A DNA stretch of 64,000 nt from Rhyacophila brunnea (GCA_022495005.1 JAGYXB010001100.1:372001-436000), one strand, 5' to 3'. Shown: positions 1 through 12,170, counted from the stretch's first letter. Program-made: numbers and translations. The notes: generated by a model from the sequence alone, not told the origin.

Positions 1-1424
1 TTGAGTGCGTTGTCTATTAATAATATCATTGCATTATAGTTATGAAGTAATGGTTTTCTGCCAAGTCATGCTGGATGGTAGGATGTCTAATTCTGACACA
101 CAAAATACTTAAATAGTTAGATTCTTATTATTGAAAGTGGTCAGATATTTGAGAGAGGAGTCAATTCCCTCAAATAGAGTAAACGTAAAATTTTAAAGAC
201 ACATCTTGATTCCTAACCGATGTCAGGATATCTCGAAGTTTTAATCTTAACGTACTCGCCCTTGTTAAATTAAATGACTAAAAACTATGTTTTCATTCAA
301 TGAACTCTTGTAAATTATTCGTTAAATAAAAAAGACTAACAATATGTAATTAGATTTCAATTAGTTAATACTTATTTGTTTCGAAGAAAGTGTGTCAGTA
401 CGGAAAAGATATTACTATCGATCGCTTTTATCAATGATGGTAATAGTATGTGTCCTTTATTAATTTTACTTATTGCTAATGGTACATGAGTATCATCGCA
501 TGGTTGACTTCAATAACGCACCATATATGATAACCCCATTAATTTTAAAATGACATTATCTTTACCATCCCTAATTAATAATTATAAATTAACACATTAA
601 AAAGCTAGGTGTATATTGCAATTGTTATGAATAATACAGCGCTAGAAATGGAATATTTTACGAACCGGAGCGCTCGATAATTTTACGAAAATATTAACTA
701 ACATAGTTATCTAATTGCATGTGCATTTTATATAAATAAGTGTGTTAGATTTTTACATTATACGGCAACTCTAACTCAGACGGTCAAATTAATATGTATT
801 TGGTTAGGAGATGAGGTAGGGAATAGACAGGGTTGGTTGGTTTGACTCCCAAATGAATAATTCAGAATTTGGTGCGTGAATGAAATGAACCCTGGTTTTA
901 TTATCTCCTTCCAAATAAATATTAATTTAATTATTACAGATAAGTTTACAGATTATAATTTAGCGAGTGAAATCACGAGTATGCGTTCTGATGGATTACG
1001 AGATCAATCAAGCGAAGCGAAATGATAACCTTACGGTTGATTCTTTGACGATGTTGCTTTCTTCTACTGAGTGTTTTATATTGATTCGATACAATAGAAA
1101 ATGCTGCAATCAACTACTTGAATATTTTTGATAATCATGCTTATGAAGTTTTTTGTGCAATGCATGATTCGTTTCGTAAATTATAAAGAATCGATTTTAA
1201 TTTGAACAATTATGCAGTTTTAATAATTGAGCAAGATTGATTTTCATACAAACAACTTTTGTGCATATCATGGTAAACTTACATAGGATTATTTCTTAAT
1301 TTGCGATATTATTGATTAATTGGATTATTACATTATTTTGCTAAATTAGCTTTCTGTTGAAGTTTGATTGACTCACATAAATCGCTTGTTTTGCAATTTT
1401 GCTCAGTTATAAATTAATGGTTTC

Positions 1425-1536
1425 CTACCAAGTCATGCTGGATGGTAGGGTATTCACCCTTTATATCCACGAGACGGAGCGATAATTTTGGGGATTTTAC
1501 GAACCGGAACGGCGCTCCGGTCCATTTCGAGCCCTG
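1425..1536 (-). repeat. hAT-like MITE fragment, CAGGGCTCGAA family
   Basis: Read on the minus strand the segment begins CAGGGCTCGAAATGGACC and runs towards AAGTCATGACT-like sequence. The same terminus occurs at 29863 inside the LTR element. The other part of the segment (CCAAGTCATGCTGGATGG) also occurs at about 50-85, and ACGAACCGGAGCG at about 660, so scattered pieces of the family lie in the first 1.5 kb. The far terminus is not clear. Confidence 0.5.
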
Positions 1537-1949
1537 GAATAATACATAGTTATATTGTAAAAAACCTGCTTTGGTAACTATTTTTACGTATGAGAAAATC
1601 ATAAAACTCTCATCAAAAAAATTACTCATCACTCACATAAAACGGTGATGACAAAATACCTTAATTCGCAAGGAAATATCATGTAATTTATGATAAAGAT
1701 TTCATTACTCAATTTAATATAGTGTTTCTAAATTATTGTAAAAATCTCCGATGTGAAAACAATCTTTTACTATCTTAAAATGAAGACAGGCATTTAATTA
1801 TTTTTTTGTAATTCTTTCAATTCTGTGGTTTATTTAAATAACAGGTAGTGGAAGAGTCGTCATTATAGATATATATATTATAGATATACGTCAGATGTGA
1901 TGATTACGGAGAGTAGGTACGGTCTTATTATAATGATAATTACATGTTA

Positions 1950-2172
1950 GACTGGATTTGCGCAGATCATAGGGTGATATATCTGCTTAGTGAGTTGACA
2001 GTATCGGGATTGAATCCTCGGTCTAGAAAAATTCACAGGCTATTAAATCTGTGTTTGCACCCGGACTATGATTCTAATAAGTTGGGCAAGTGGCTAACAT
2101 CAATGTATTGTAAAAAATATTTGTTTAGAAACATCTGCGTAGGGCAACCAAGATCCATACCGGATTGAAGAA
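1950..2172 (+). mobile_element. Diverged tRNA-derived SINE copy
   Basis: It has a weak tRNA-like head with a B-box-like GGGATTGAATCC. The family body follows (GGGCAAGTGGCTAACATC, then a TTGTAAAAA stretch) and a degenerate tail. It is older than the 9.8-kb copy. The open frame across it is incidental. Confidence 0.6.
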
Positions 2173-2496
2173 CCAATTATATATATATAATTATTATAAC
2201 TTATATATTATATACTTATAGTGTTATATAAAATATTTTTTTAAAAACAATGCCCGCTGAGTGTTCTCAAATATTATCAATATTGATTACGCATTTCGTT
2301 TACGTGAAAAACATTCAATGAATTATTATGATACATACTTAACCATTGAAAATAATATCAATATTCTTTTACTATGTATCTATTCCATATTTATCCATAC
2401 TTTTTAATTATACCTTCTTACAGTCTCACCCAGAAGGTAACAAGCTTCCTTTATTTTTATGTTCCCATGTTACATATATGAATGCTGTTACTATTT

Positions 2497-2928
2497 TACA
2501 ACGTTTTTATTAGGTCGTATTCTTATTTGTCCGGTGATTGTTTATCCGGTACAAATCTTTCAATCGATGTTTAACTAACTTCCCGACTAGCTAGATATTT
2601 GAAACTTTTAGAATATATCAGAACACGATACAAATGCATTTTTTAATACTTTTAACAATCTTTAAGCATAATTGAATTCATGTTCACTTAATTCAGTTTT
2701 GTATGAAAAGTTATTTGGGAAGAAATCCGTAATCAAATCCACTATTTTTGGTTGCTAGGGGTCTGGGGTCCTAGCTACTAAATTATTAATATATACGTGT
2801 GTTACTATGAAAATCAAAATGAATATCAAAATGACATTTCAGTATTATTTCTATCAAGTACATTTTTTTTGATCGTTTATGCTAGTCAAGTCAAGTTTAT
2901 ATGAAACAGAAAATTTAAAAACGTTGTA
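2497..2928 (+). repeat. TA-flanked MITE, TACAACGTTTTTA family, copy 1
   Basis: The element starts TACAACGTTTTTAT and ends with the inverse (AAAACGTTGTA). Homologous copies are at 12961-14291 and 37102-37561. TA at both ends in all three fits a TA target duplication of Tc1/mariner type. Internal landmarks are GTCCGGTG, AACTTCCCGACTAG, TCAGAACACGAT and AAAATGACATTTCAGTA. There is no coding capacity. Confidence 0.75.
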
Positions 2929-3804
2929 GGTATATAAAAAGTTTTTTTTATCTTGTAATTATTATTTAATATCTTTTGGTTGTTAATAGTTTATAGACTC
3001 ATATTTCCATTTATTTCAATCAGTTTGACGATCCACCTGGTTTTACGGCGGTTCGGTCGTCACTCAGTGTCCCTTTGGTATCAATTATATACCACTGTAT
3101 GACTCCATTTTACCAGAGGTTACCAATCCGCTGAAAGTGATGTAAGATGCATCCATAAAAATATAGAATTTCCCACAGAGAGATATAATTTTTTCTGTTT
3201 AGACAAAAAATTACCGCACTGTAAAAACAATAAGCAAATTTAGTGTAAAACATTTAACAGGCAATAACCGACTTACTAGAAATAAAGGCAACAGAAATTG
3301 ATCATTTAGTGAAGTTAAAATAAATGATCATTCACCCCAAAGTATTTTTTATTGGAAATATGACAGAAGTCAAAGAAAAGTTGAAACAGTTATTGTATTT
3401 TCATCAAAATATTGATATATTTCACCTATTTAATAATGTAACATTCTGAATTATAATATAAAGCTTGTTAAGTCAATAGATATGTATCGATGGGGCATAT
3501 AAGCATTTATTTACGAATATGTATGGTCATGAAAGAGAATTGCGAAGCAGGCGAATTTTATTGTTCATCAATATATAATAATTGAATGACATATATTTTT
3601 TTTAATAATATCATTAAGATGTTTCTTTCGTACTCTGGCCACGCTCTGAATCCAGCCACCCGGGTGTTTCGCATCCCTAACACCCCCACATGGTTCGTTT
3701 ATGATTTATGATTCTTGTGGTATTGCTGAGCTGCCACCATATGAACGTTTTTTTTATATAATATAACAAGAATCTAATATTTTTAAATATATAGTATCGC
3801 GAAA

Positions 3805-3960
3805 TCTGACAGAGTGACTAATGTTGAAGTTCTGAAACGAATGGGAAACGACCGATAAGTTCTGCGTAGTATAAAGACCAGAAAATTACGTTATCTCGGT
3901 CACATTATTAAAGTACAGTATTTCCCAAACATTTTTTGCAAGGAAAGATCGCCAGTCAAT
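3805..3960 (+). pseudogene. RTE-type LINE reverse-transcriptase C-terminal remnant
   Basis: In one frame the segment reads SDRVTNVEVLKRMGNDR, a stop, then a continuation with RKLRYLGHIIK. This layout (RVTN.EVL.RM...R...K.R...LGHI) is the conserved C-terminal part of the ORF2 protein of RTE-like LINEs. It contains at least one stop and fades after about 50 codons, so it is a dead fragment in an intron or in the gene's flank. Confidence 0.7.
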
Positions 3961-4433
3961 GTAATGGACCACGACGCCATATTTCTAAACTTACATGTTT
4001 CAAATATTCAGTTTAATTTTTATATATGGACAAGCTTGAGTCGCAATAACTACCAGCCTAGTTCCGGGATAATCAGAATTAGTTAATACGAAACTGTTTG
4101 AACGGGACGAGAGACGGTCAACAGACAAATGACGCAACCGATTAGTCAGAGGATTTAAAAAGGTTTTAGATTTCATAGAACAAACACTGGTGTAAATACC
4201 TAGTGAACAAAATCCACAAAACAAATTTAAGCAAAGGGGCCTCAAAATCAGTCAACGCGTCGGGCTTCTACGCCACTAAACGCATCACTGCACTATAGAC
4301 AATCTGCCGATACCTACTTGGTTTAATTATGAACAACCTACCTATGCTAATTTTATCTTGATCCTCAGATAAATATCGTTCTCCGCTACAGCTATGGTTA
4401 TTGGAACCCGTCGTATTATTCTAGCCTCCTAAC

Positions 4434-4985
4434 TAGAGTTGGGTATTTCCCGAGAAAATCTCAATCTCGAGATTCGGGATTTCCAGAAAAGAGTTCTCGA
4501 GAATTCTCGAGATATCGGGAAATTTAGAAAAAACCTGTAAAAAATCCTAAAATCAGTGTAAAAACAGAAAAATTCCAAAAAAAAAAATTTTTTTTCATTT
4601 ATGTAAGTAAGAAGACAAACAAATAGAAGTATGAAAACAAAAATAATTCAAAACATTACTTATTAAAATAGAATTTCAAAAAACACAGACACAAAATTCC
4701 TTGATGTTGAAAAATTGCGCTCACTTTGAGTCGACGTTGACTTAATTGTGTTAAATACCCCGATCAGTCTTTGAACGTTTTGTATTTTCTGTACACTTTT
4801 TTCATATAGAAAAACCGTTTTTTCAATTAATATTTGATAATAAAGAAATCCCGAATCCCGAGAATAGATTCTCGAGATCCGGGATTTCCTGAAATGTTAA
4901 AAATTTCAATTCTCGAGATTCGGGAACGAAAATCTCGAAAATTTCCCGAGAATTCCCGTCGGGAAATTCCCGAAACCTAACTCTA
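4434..4985 (+). repeat. hAT-like MITE, TAGAGTTGGG family, copy 1
   Basis: The 552-bp element begins TAGAGTTGGGTATTTCCCG and ends with the imperfect inverse (CTAACTCTA). It is flanked by a perfect 8-bp target duplication CTCCTAAC at 4426-4433 and 4986-4993, the length made by hAT-type transposases. Both ends carry many CTCGAGATTCGGGA-type subterminal repeats. A second copy in opposite orientation lies at 59783-60317. No coding capacity is seen. Confidence 0.88.
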
Positions 4986-5166
4986 CTCCTAACCAAGGCA
5001 CTCCACGCGACGGCGGCCCGTTCCAAGCTTTATCAATATAACATTTTATTATAATATACAATTTAATTGTACGGAAGACACGGTCGGTCTTCATTTGATT
5101 AATATGTGGAATACTTACATTTGAGCAAAATTATTCAAATCGATGTTTTACTTGACTTTTTCTCAG

Positions 5167-5205
5167 ACTGGGGCCGATTCAGCGCCTTCGCCGAATTCAT
5201 CTAAG
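5167..5205 (+). CDS. Candidate 39-bp microexon upstream of the kinase exons
   Basis: A pyrimidine-rich tract ending TTTTTCTCAG is followed by 39 bp with high G+C, then AAG|GTGTGT. The open frame reads TGADSAPSPNSSK, a low-complexity Ser/Pro linker-like peptide in phase 0, on the same strand as the kinase exons. It could be an upstream exon of the same gene. A 13-codon segment carries too little information to prove this, and random splice-like matches are common in AT-rich DNA. Confidence 0.3.
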
Positions 5206-5320
5206 GTGTGTTTCAAAATTATTCTCACGGTGTTTTTGAGTTCATTAGTGCATTTTAGATACCTACAACATTTCAAGTCGACGACTTTGATTCATTACCC
5301 ATGGTCCACATCTGGAGAAC

Positions 5321-6348
5321 TCATCGCAGAGAATTCATCGCCGATAATTTACTTTCCAACAATTCATCGTCCAAATATAAATTGAGTTCCAATTGGTATA
5401 ACGAAATAAAAACAAAATAAATACACAAAGAATACAAATATTAATTTTATACACGCTTATAGAATTTTAACAAGCTGTAATTAGTTAAAATTTAAAGGCA
5501 AATAAAATAAAATTTATTAAACATATCTGTATAATAAATCAAAATTTATATTTTGGCTCAATTAAACCTAATATTATTTATACCGTTAATTTTATAAGCT
5601 ATCACCCTTATATCTATCATATTGTTACGTACTAAAAGTATGTGAATTTACATGAGAAAGTTGAAATTTATAAACAATCATCGAGTGTTTTAATATTATA
5701 TATAAATATTTTTTTTTATTTAAATACTATAAATATATAATTGATTATTTAGATGAAATAATTGACATCCACACAAAAATCTAGGTACATCTGATTTATT
5801 TAGTATTTTTGCTATTAGATTATTCAACGATTTATTCTTTCACACGTCTTATTTTTTCCAATATTTCCTCCATTTTGTGGTTAATATCCACTAATGTACT
5901 AATCAATTAACCCTTTTTTAAATAATGTCTCTTTGCCAATCAATTATTTGTTTTCGGCGAATTCTATGAATACCACAGTATATCACGTGGCAAAAATTAT
6001 GTAAGTAAGTATCTTCAAAGTAATCTATTGCTTCTTGAGCTTCCAAGGAAAGAGTTCATTGCCACACAATAATTCAAGCACACATGCTACTGAATCCGCT
6101 AGTACAACAGTGATTTGATATTTAGACGATGAATTCCAAAAGAAACAATTCATTATCACCAATAATTCTATCACACATACGAATGATTCCGCTGATACAA
6201 CAGTCATTTTCTATTGAGGTATAAAAATAATATTTGTATTGTGTGTGTATTTATTTTGTTTTTATTTCGTTACACCAATTGGAACTCTTATATTTGGACG
6301 ATGAATTGTTGGAAAGTGAAATATCGGCGATGAACTCTCGGCGATGAA
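5321..6348. repeat. DNA element with ~130-bp terminal inverted repeats (TTCATCGCCGA ends)
   Basis: The left arm (about 5321-5456) and right arm (about 6222-6348) are inverted copies. Landmarks are ATTCATCGCCGATA, CAACAATTCATCGTCC, AGTTCCAATTGG and TAACGAAATAAAAAC. Ends carry repeated TTCATCGCCGA units. Within the right half a segment is duplicated in tandem at about 6042-6200 (TTCATT..CAC..AATTC..GAAT.CCGCT..TACAACAGT). No transposase frame is seen, so it is non-autonomous and its superfamily is unknown. Confidence 0.75.
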
Positions 6349-7296
6349 TGTTTCTAGACTCACCGTGATCTACACTGATGTGTCTTGCTTTATAGGTACA
6401 TTTTTTTGATTTTTTTTTATTTTTGCATCAAGAACACTGTTTGAGGGTGGTTTTTTATTGACAACACGCATGTCTCACGATTTTCATTAATTTTTCACTA
6501 AACGAAAACCAATACAAATAATTTCAGAGTCAAAGGGTCAAATTTGACTTTAATCTAAGTCGTTTACGGTGAAATTTCTTCTTGATTTATGTACAAACAT
6601 TAAATTTATGAGAAAAATTTGATTGATTGTGAAGCTCAAAGTCAGAATACAATTTTTATTTATTTCCTTCCGAATTTTCTGTAAATTTCTTAACGTGTTT
6701 ACTTTTATTTACAATTGATGTGAGTCATATTCGATACCAATTTATCTAAGAATAATTTAGTATAAACTGAACGTTAAGTATTTGTTAAATAATGTATCAC
6801 GCATATCAGTACTACAAACGTATGCCCGAGTTCAATAATTCAATTGCAAATGTGTGATAAAATATTTATTGAAGGTTTTTTTCAAAGCTAAAACGACGAT
6901 CATAATCAAACGATGCTTTTAATCTAAAAAAATATGAATATAAAATCTATTAGAACTAAGCGAATTAATATGATTAAAATCCATGAAATTGACAATTATC
7001 ATAAAATACTATTAATAGTATTAATTATAAAGTTGGTAACCATTGTAGGATTTTAAAACAAGTCAAATAGCGTAGTTATTATCAAACATTCTCAAGGACA
7101 GTTGGATGGGTGGATTATTGAATAGACCGACCCATGTCAATAAAAGTGAAAAAAAAATCTTGGTTTTTTCTATTAGGAATGTGTTTCCGAGCTATTTCAA
7201 AATTATATATTTTCAATAAAAATAATATTATATTCCTAATGTATAGATAATTATTTGATTTAATAAAAGAAATATTATTAGCAAGTACGAAATCAT
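6349..7296. other. AT-rich sequence without recognised features
   Basis: No gene, repeat copy or RNA was recognised between the long-TIR element and the LINE copy. The same holds for 86-1424 (apart from stray words of the 1425 repeat), 2929-3804, 8821-9827, 10386-11024 and 11643-12960. All are AT-rich, with short chance frames only. Confidence 0.5.
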
Positions 7297-7309
7297 AACT
7301 AAAAGCATT

Positions 7310-7845
7310 ATGGGAGAAATTATAGTCTTGCTGAAAGGGGAGACTGGCAGCAGATTATTAAACAACTAATAATTAAAGCAGTGGACTGGGTATGCAAAAA
7401 CTTCAAAGAAGGAAATTTAGGAGAAATTCTAGGGGAGGTTCTGCAACAAAATGGATAGTAAAAAACAAATTAGGATTTTACAATGGAATGCCAGAAGTAT
7501 GAAGCCAAAAAAGAATGATATAGAACTTTACTCAATAAGACAAAAAATAACAATAGCATCAATCTCAGAGACTTGGCTGAGGTCTGAATTAGTCTATCTG
7601 AAATTCAATGATTACACGATGTTTCGAAAATACAGAGGGGAGGGATACGGAGGAGAACGATTCTGGTGCATAAAACACTGGCGTCTAAAGAAGAAAGAAA
7701 GAAAGACGGAAGAGCTAGGCAACATAATTATAAAGTTATTTAACAGAATAGGAGTGAGGAACTGATCGACGGATCCCCTTCTAGAAGAGAAGAGGCGATA
7801 TGACAGCGAGTTGCAGTCAAAGCCTCGGTAAAATCACAAAAAAAA
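7310..7845 (+). mobile_element. 5'-truncated, internally deleted LINE copy with 13-bp target duplication
   Basis: The copy starts at the end of ORF1 (matching 28239 onward) and runs through the ORF1/ORF2 overlap and first part of the endonuclease. It then jumps through an AAGAAAGAAAG junction to the last codons of ORF2 and the 3' UTR, ending in oligo(A). The target duplication AACTAAAAGCATT is at 7297-7309 and 7846-7858. An open frame 7451-7765 starts at the ORF2 ATG and ends at the ORF2 stop. It covers RILQWNARSM and SETWL of the endonuclease, an out-of-frame middle, and the C-terminal KLFNRIGVRN. The parent copy is at 26.8-34.4 kb. Confidence 0.92.
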
Positions 7846-8129
7846 AACTAAAAGCATTGAATTGACATGACGGTCAGACTATAGTAGCTATAAACCTCGA
7901 TTTAAAGACGGTTACCATTTCTTGACGGAATATAAACCTCAGATAGCATAGTTATTACTTATTAGTAATTATTAGCAAACAAGGCAGTAAGATCGGTAGC
8001 TTATATGGATAACGGATATTAGAAGATGTGATTCCGAATCCCACCAGATTTTTTTTTTTTGGGTTTTGTCCAATATGTTTTTATTTGAAGTTTTTTAAAA
8101 TATATTAGTTATTTTCAATAAAATAATAT

Positions 8130-8305
8130 TATATTATTAAATAATGACGTCGGCTTATAATGTCGTGGGTCCCAGGTTCGAATCCTGGGTCTGCAAAATA
8201 CGCATATTGTTTTGCAATTTGTGTTTGGAGTCCGAGTATGGACCAAAGAGGTAAAGCAAATGGCCAACATTCATTTATCGTAAAAACAAAAATCTGTAAA
8301 AACAA
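8130..8305 (+). mobile_element. tRNA-derived SINE, head and body, probably split
   Basis: The head carries a perfect B box in CCAGGTTCGAATCCTGG. The body (GAGTATGGACC, AATGGCCAACATTCATT, CGTAAAAACAAAA) matches the other SINE copies. The usual tail (TAGAGGCCC..ATAATCCTATTAGGATC) is missing here but appears at 8755-8820. The copy therefore seems to be split by the roughly 450-bp segment between them. Confidence 0.75.
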
Positions 8306-8754
8306 ATTATAATATGCTTAATGTCTTGAAAAGATCAAAAATTTGCTTTTTAACAATGGTTACATGTACATTGTACGTATTAAATTTCACCGTAGCACAG
8401 TTCGCCGTGAGCTTTCTTATCAGAAAGAGATGACCGCATACTATACGGTCATCTCTATACCACGGAGATGAAAAAATAGGCGTTGTTCATGGAGCATTGC
8501 AGACAATAATGTTCCAATTTTATTAGATCCTAACCTAACCTAACAAATAATACAGTATATCGGCTATTTTCAAAAATTGCCGCTGGCTTCCTTAAAACAA
8601 AAAAACTGTGTTTTATTTAGACTTGAATTTTATCTCCGTATTATATGAATCAAAGAGATTGAGCGGTCTTTAATATACGACCATATATTTCCGATACAAC
8701 ACTTCACGGTGAATTATGATACGGCGAACTACATACGTAAAAATTTCCGGAAAT
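8306..8754. repeat. Putative insertion splitting a SINE; contains a hairpin
   Basis: This segment separates the SINE body from its tail. Its sides carry similar inverted words (TTCACCGTA..CAGTTCGCCGT on the left; ACGGTGAA..ACGGCGAACT on the right), which suggests a MITE. At 8426-8456 there is a perfect 11-bp stem, AGAGATGACCG/CGGTCATCTCT, with a 9-nt loop. CCTAACCTAACCTAAC, like insect telomeric repeat, lies near 8530. Exact ends are not resolved. Confidence 0.45.
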
Positions 8755-8820
8755 GGTTAATACAAACTTCCACACCGTAGAGGCCCTTATAATCCTATTA
8801 GGATCAGATGTTATCAAAAG
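8755..8820 (+). mobile_element. SINE tail belonging to the split copy
   Basis: TTAATACAAACTTCC, TAGAGGCCC and ATAATCCTATTAGGATCAGA match the tail of the intact SINE copy at 9828-10068. There is no SINE head directly upstream, which supports the split-copy model. Confidence 0.65.
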
Positions 8821-9827
8821 AAATGAAGACATTATGACGTGTAGGTATAGTCTGAATTGGTGGAAAATATGTTTAATTAATAATATTAGGTACTTATCAA
8901 TTTAAGTATATATATATACGAACTGTATTTTGAAGTAGAGATTTGCTGAGGTATTGTATTATTAAATAATACACATTTGTTAAGAAAAGAGACCGATCAG
9001 ATGTCGCATTTTGTTGAATTTTAGTTTAGAGATTCCGATAAACATCTTACCCGGTACTATTATTGGTAGGTACATTAATTTATTCGGGAGAATTTTTCCA
9101 TATATGTTAAAAATAAAATAATAATCCAACCTTGGAACATTTTAGATACGACACAATTCAGTAAGTAAATTATTATTGTTTTATTGCTTTCCTTAGTTAT
9201 TTAAAGATACGTTACTTTTGTGTGTTTTCCAGTCAATTGGTCGAAAACAAATATATTGATTGAAAATGAATTACGCACCGATGATATTCGTTTTAGAATT
9301 TAGACCATTTCTCACAGTTAGAGGGATGTCGTTGAAATAATATTATGCCGGTTGACCTTGAGTGGGACTCACCAATGTGAGTGCTTAATATTTTGATACA
9401 GCCATGTTACCGTCAAGGTCTGTAGTACGTTGTTTCAGGATATATCTCGTTGCAGTGAACATATAATTATCCAGGCGCTGGTTTGCATGGTATGAAGTAT
9501 ATATTTTCAAATTCCGATAAGTTTACATTTCAATGTTATTTTTCTTCCGCCCTATTGTATTTTATTAGCTGATGAATCCTTTGGAAAATAAAATTCTATG
9601 TATCAACATGTATTTTTTGTATTATTTTGACGCGTTTTGATAAATAATAATTACATATTGTGTGAAATTATATATAACATAACAAATAGGTACGTATTTT
9701 TGTTAAATTTTTACTATGTATATGCGACTTATCCGTTGACTTTTTTTTAAATAACTTTCATGGTGACTAAAATAATGTGAAAAGAAATAGCTTAAAATGC
9801 TATTGAAAAATTGCGTTGTAATTATAC

Positions 9828-10068
9828 ACCACGGTGGCCGCGCGGCTTAAGCGTTGGACTATCACGCCGTGGGTCCCAGGTTCGAATCCTGGGTCTGGCA
9901 AGTACACATATTGTTTTTCAATTTGTGTGTGAGTCAGGGTATGGACTTTATAGGTTGAGCAAGTGGCTGACATCCATTTCTCGTAAAAAACAAAATCTGT
10001 TAATTCAAACCTCTACTCTGTAGAGGCCCATATGATTCTATTAGGATCGGACATGGTAAAAAAATAAT
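9828..10068 (+). mobile_element. Best-preserved tRNA-derived SINE copy
   Basis: The tRNA-like head has CGGTGGCCGCGCGGCTTAAG (A-box region) and CCAGGTTCGAATCCTGG (B box with its T-stem). Next comes a non-tRNA body (TTTTTCAATTTGTGTG, GTATGGACT, GAGCAAGTGGCTGACATCC, CGTAAAAAACAAAATCTGTT). The tail has TCTGTAGAGGCCC and ATTCTATTAGGATCGGACAT. It ends in an A-rich stretch. These are internal RNA polymerase III promoter boxes, typical of SINEs. Other copies in this window were recognised by comparison with this one. Confidence 0.85.
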
Positions 10069-10227
10069 ATATATACATAAACAATTAAATTAATGAAGCT
10101 CGACCCCTCCCAAAGCCACCTTTTGCTACATCAAAAATTCATCCAAGGATGTCATGTTTATGTTTCATTATCTCGAAAAACTAATCTACGATACCCATGT
10201 TTATTTTTTACATTCATTTCTTATTGT

Positions 10228-10385
10228 ATGCTAGCCAGCGATACACAATCGGTAATGTGTCGGGTTCAAGTTCTTGGTCTGGGAAATTTACATTTTGTTT
10301 TTTCAATGTGAGTTTGGTTTTTCGTAAAAACAAAATTCTGTTCAGACATCTTTTCACAAGGTAACCGAGATCCATATTGTATTGT
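10228..10385 (+). mobile_element. Diverged tRNA-derived SINE copy
   Basis: It has a degenerate B box (GGGTTCAAGTTC), the body word TTTACATTTTGTTTTTTCAA, and CGTAAAAACAAAATTCTGTT, followed by a decayed tail. It has the same order of words as the 9.8-kb copy, with a deletion in the body. Confidence 0.6.
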
Positions 10386-11032
10386 AGAGACAATCGAGAA
10401 AAAAATCTTGAAGATATTTGTCTCTCAGTGAAAGCTTCAGATCGATAGCGTCATTGACAAAATATTATGTTTTTCTGAAGAACATTTTATGAATACCCAT
10501 GCTTCGAATATCACACTTAATATTATTATTAAGAAATTAGGAGAAAACATCAGGTGCCAGTGCCATTTGTCAACATTATTGAATGTGGCTTAGTTCTGCA
10601 AAATAAATTATTTTAAATTTTCAATTATAATCGAGCATATTCTTATAAAAATTTACATTTTTAGAGTTATAAAACTTTCAAAATCGTGTTTCCAATCCGA
10701 CTTTAGTTTTTGTCAATTTGTCACAAATTAATATTGCCGATCAATACTTTCTATATAATACTAGGTAATACGCTAGTACTGCACTGTACACACCTATTAA
10801 ACTATTATGAGAGTATCCTATAATTTGTTTTCTTTCACGACTCGATTAAAATTAAAGATCCCTTTATATGCGTAACAGTTAATTTATCAAATTTAGCACC
10901 TATTTGTGTTTACGTGCATTTTTTTCTCACCTTAACTATATTAATACGTCTTCTTCCAGTCTCACTATTTGCTAAGCATTTACATAATATGTTATCCCTT
11001 ATGCGTTATAGACATACATATTATATTCACAT

Positions 11033-11634
11033 CAGTAGCGAAGGCTGGAGGTAGGCTGTAAAGATTCCCCATAAATAGTACACATTAAATTTTGTTAGTC
11101 ATATGTATTTATTTTTATTGAACTAATACTACAATTTACAGATTGTGTTGGTTGGTTTTAAAAAATCAATTAAACCCTGTCTAAACCAAACCATAATAGT
11201 TTTGGTATACTTTGGGCGATACGACAAAAGTGTGCACACTTTTTTATTCTTATTTATTATTTGTTTTCTTGGATTAAGAATAGGTACGCAATATTACACA
11301 TATTGTTGATCTGTTTTAAAAAAAATATTAAGCCCTGCTTAAACCATGTCATAATATATAAAAATATTACTCCATATAAAATAGCCAAAACTATGCGTGA
11401 TTTAATTGGAAATTTATATATTTTATAGATAGACGAGTATTTTTTGACTATTATTATTATTATAATTTTATGGCTTGATTTTGCAGGGCTTAATTGAATT
11501 TAAGAAACTAACCAACACCGTCTGTAAAATATTGTAGTTTTATTTCAATGATGACTGACAATGTATGACTGACAAATTTTACTGTGCGCTATGTATGGCT
11601 GAGCTTAACAGCCTACCTCCACCCTTCGCCACTG
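11033..11634 (+). repeat. hAT-like MITE, CAGTAGCGAAGG family, copy 1
   Basis: Terminal inverted repeats are CAGTAGCGAAGGCTGGAGG on the left and its near-perfect inverse on the right, about 27 bp with two mismatches. The 8-bp flanks are ATTCACAT (11025-11032) and ATACACAT (11635-11642), matching 7 of 8, as expected for an aged hAT target duplication. The inner part is palindromic in places (AATTAAACCCTG against CAGGGCTTAATT). Non-coding. Confidence 0.88.
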
Positions 11635-12105
11635 ATACACATAGATACACCAAGACAAATTTTATTAGTAACAATTTAAATTTAAAGTTTTTTTTCCGAT
11701 TGATAGAATATGGTGACAATACGGAGCTAGTAAAAAAATGTAAGTAAAATTTATAGACATATAATAATAAGACCAATCTATTAATATCGGCTTAAAATTG
11801 ATAAGTCTTGATATAACATTCTAGCGTACTATAGCCGGAACCTAATTATTGGTTGTATTTGAATTACAGTATAATATTTAAAATTTGATTGCGGTAGGTA
11901 GGTTGGTAGACACGAGCGTATAAACTGAACTAATTAAATATGCTATTATTGAATTAGCTACTATACCGTAATAGGCATATTAAAAAATGTATTATTTAAA
12001 TCGGAGCCAATAACTAAATTATTAATTTATTTATTCCGTAGATATTTAAAAAATAAATTTTAATATTTTTATTTTTCCGAAATTTTTATATAGTCGAAAT
12101 ACGTA

Positions 12106-12170
12106 AACGTTGAAATCCCGAAGACCGAGATACCGCACGCCGAAATCCCGAATGGCCAAAATACAATTTG
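12106..12170 (+). repeat. Fragment with CCGAAATCCCGAATGGCC repeats
   Basis: The words CGAAATCCCGAAGACCGAG and CCGAAATCCCGAATGGCC repeat the central spacer of the fold-back element at 61.4-63.1 kb. This is a short stray piece of that family or of a shared sub-repeat. Confidence 0.5.
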
